This document shows, in pieces, positions 61,712-64,000 of a stretch of DNA of 64,000 nucleotides. Location: NCBI RefSeq assembly GCF_000276665.1, contig NW_004955429.1, forward strand, positions 3,638,184-3,702,183. The letters are read 5' to 3'. The stretch's first letter is position 1. Each line of letters opens with the position of its first letter. The notes below the pieces were generated by a model that saw nothing but the letters and a program-made list of their open reading frames with translations, was not told the origin of the DNA and ran no database searches. The stretch comes from Chinchilla lanigera. Lineage: Eukaryota; Chordata; Mammalia; Rodentia; Chinchillidae. The position numbers and the translations under genes were made by a program.

Positions 61712-63524
61712 AATACTGCCTAGAAGACTGTTCCTTCACTCTTTTTGACAGTAAGCCCTAATGTACACTAGTGAAGGCTAGGGTATATTAATGAACATTG
61801 TAAAGACATTTTGTAAACCATAGGACATTTTTTCCACATGCTTACAAAATTCAGTCAGCTTATCATTGTTATAGGTTACTATAGATATGAGATTTTAAAA
61901 GATATTGCTGTGATGAAAACAGATTTCTAGGCCTCATCCTCATGTACCAGCAAATCTGCACAGATTACTCTCCCACTTTATCAAATGTGGTGCCGAAGAG
62001 CATATTTTGAAGTCTACTTGGCAATATATACTCAGATACTGAACAGAGCTCATAGAGGTTGGGGAGCAGACAAAGAAGAGACTATTAATTTGGCTTCTCA
62101 AATATGTACAAAATAGAATAATTTTAAAAATAGAATATTTTAGCAAGTATAGACTCTCCTCTATTTTGTGGAGGGGCAGAGACAGATACCATTGCATCAC
62201 TCAGTAGATACAATGCTGAATGCTTTCAAAGAGTAACGCTTGGGTGGTACGGTGGGCAGAAGCAAAGTTCAGTGCTCTTCCCAAAGCTGCTCACGTAGAA
62301 GGTCGGAAGCTCAAGTTTTCTACCTGGTATTTTAAGAATATGAGCAATAGTCTTTATCACAGCAGTTATACTTTCCTCACTGGCTCATCCAGTGTAATTT
62401 TCTTCAGTTCAGTAAAATTTGTTGTGAATTATATCACTTTTATGGGTGAATGAGGTGTTATATACCCTTCAGGTTTAGTAAAGGTTGTGAGAATAGTTTT
62501 ATTTATAAAATTTTTTTACTGAATAAAAGGAAGGAGGGTAACATGTGTGCAAGATTTTTGATGATGTCTGGGTCTTTAAGGCGTCTTTCTACTATAGCTA
62601 CCGTCTTCTACACCTGACAAAGAAAGTTTGCTAAGCAACAATCCACACTGAACAGGTGAAGAATTAGAGCCCATTTCTTATCTCAGTGGAGGACAACACA
62701 CCAAGGTAATACTTGAAAATGTCTAATATTAAAACCTTGTATTTAATCCATCCATTTTAACATCTTTTGAAGTAGGAGGCTGAAAATGAGTCATTTAAGT
62801 AAAATTATATACATTAAAAGTACTTTTATATAAGATTGTCTTTAAAGGGTCTCTATTCAAAGCACTTCAGTGTGTTCTAAAATTAGTTTTTCTACATTTG
62901 GAAAGAGATATTATTCTGTAAAAAGGAAACATTTAGGATTAAAATGCATGCCTTTAAAATTTTTAACCAAAGATGAATTAAAAACTTCAAAAAATAAAAT
63001 GAGTTAAGGCACTTTTACATTTAAGCAATTACTACACGTGTGAGGGGCAATAATTGTATTTATATATCTTTATACAACCATAGTCTAGAATGTATAATTC
63101 AGAATCAACTAAAAGAGATATTAATTGACTAAAAGTATAAATATAAAAAGAACTTTTAAAAATACAAAGTATAGAAATAAGATTTGGGGTTATGTAGATA
63201 CAATGTGCCTGGCAAATCTGCTTCAGAATTCCCAACATAATGCTCTGGAAAACAGAAAAAAGAAATTAAAAGGGGTTATACCTCTAAAAAGTAAAGGCAA
63301 AGATGACAAGATTCCACAGTCTTACTTCTTTGTAGATGGTATCAATTATTTTATTATTATAATAACTTAAATAAAGTGCCATGGCCTTTTTCTCTTGAGC
63401 CAGAAGATCTGAAACTCCCAAAATAACAGGGGAAGATTTTTCTACTCATACTCCTTTACAGAGCTTGACTCTGTGACTCATAGGTTTTTGCTAAACAAAA
63501 TAAATTAAATATCCTTGGGCAGCT

Positions 63525-63629
63525 GGGCATAATAGCATGCTCGGGAGGCTGAAGTAGGAGGATTGCCATGAATTCAAGGCCAGCTTGAAATGCATAGTGA
63601 GACCCTGTCTCAAAAAAAAAAAAAAAAAT
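63525..63629 (+). mobile_element. B1 SINE
   Basis: CAGCTGGGCATAATAGCATG, CTCGGGAGGCTGAAGTAGG, GAATTCAAGGCCAGCTTG, GAGACCCTGTCTCAAAA and poly-A. ATCCTTGGGCA before and ATCTTTGGGCA after suggest the target duplication. Confidence 0.9.
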
Positions 63630-64000
63630 CTTTGGGCATGTCCTGATTGCACAGGAACTGGTTCTACATCATCCAATACTGGAACTGTGTAGTCCAGTCT
63701 GTCACCTCTCTGCCCCATCCACTATCTCTCTTCCCAGTCCATTCAAATATTGCAGGTCCAAGAAGCAGCACTCAGAAAAGTGACGCTTGGCCTCCCAGGG
63801 AGCAGTGCAGCAAGCGGGAAAGAGGCCGTGTGCCAGGAGTCTAGTAACAGAAATGATACTGATTCTGTTTATGACCCTGAACTTCACACAGGTAGTTTAT
63901 TGTAGGAAATGTGCAAAAAGGAGCTACACATAAAAGCTGGTGGAAAAAAATGTTTGTTCCCTTGAAGACAGCAGAGATAACTAAATCAGTTTGATCCACG

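Larger units (their letters stand above)
53610..64000 (-). other. GPR158 upstream intron (partial), no exon found
   Basis: Begins at the AG of the TM3 exon (53611-53610) and runs off the window. I looked on the minus strand for the TM1/TM2 exon that should end before VVILYFEP and did not find it. Content: L2, LTRs, L1 fragments, MIR, a Tigger-like element, ID and B1 SINEs as listed. Segments 61.7-63.5 kb and 63.6-64.0 kb show nothing recognisable. Confidence 0.75.

Noticed and set aside
53610..64000. TM1/TM2 exon of GPR158
   Set aside because: I searched for minus-strand sequence ending in LLLYFP before a donor and found none; it must lie beyond the window.

Overview
This window is nuclear DNA from a placental mammal, almost certainly a rodent. 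It carries tRNA-derived ID SINEs and 7SL-derived B1 SINEs, including a B1-ID composite, on a background of older mammalian repeats (MIR, L2, MER5, L1M, MaLR-type LTRs). The ID copies end in a GGTACC-type 3' end rather than the form I know from mouse and rat, so a non-murid rodent is my best inference; I cannot name the species.

Only one gene is visible: the 3' part of GPR158 (class C orphan receptor, reported as the metabotropic glycine receptor mGlyR), on the minus strand. Six coding exons read from high to low coordinates: 53609-53500, 31061-30823, 16505-16367, 12441-12336, 9004-8858 and 8021-6546. All splice sites are GT/AG and all codon phases match. Together they encode 738 residues: late TM2/TM3, TM4, TM5, TM6, TM7, the RGS7-binding proximal tail and the long cytoplasmic tail with three VCPWE motifs. 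The exons for the extracellular domain and TM1/early TM2 are not in the window; 53.6-64 kb is intron. The probable 3' UTR runs from 6545 to about 3580, ending at an AATAAA with a GU-rich stretch beyond it. Positions 1-3580 are downstream flank.

The most notable coding observation is an in-frame TAA at 6546-6548. It falls where I recall a glutamate codon in human GPR158, with the next eight codons still resembling the family C-terminus. The reading frame therefore appears to lose its last nine residues (natural nonsense change, lineage trait or assembly error).

The introns are AT-rich and hold most of the remaining structure: ID and B1 SINEs (several with clear target-site duplications), nested L1 insertions sharing a distinctive 3' tail, an L1M interrupted by a MaLR element, solo LTRs, a head-to-head pair of related LTRs (31.9-33.3 kb) beside the TM4 exon, a short Tigger-like DNA transposon and two MER5-type elements. 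A 100-base assembly gap lies at 16802-16901. I found no second protein-coding gene, no RNA gene, no CRISPR array and no convincing undescribed biological system.
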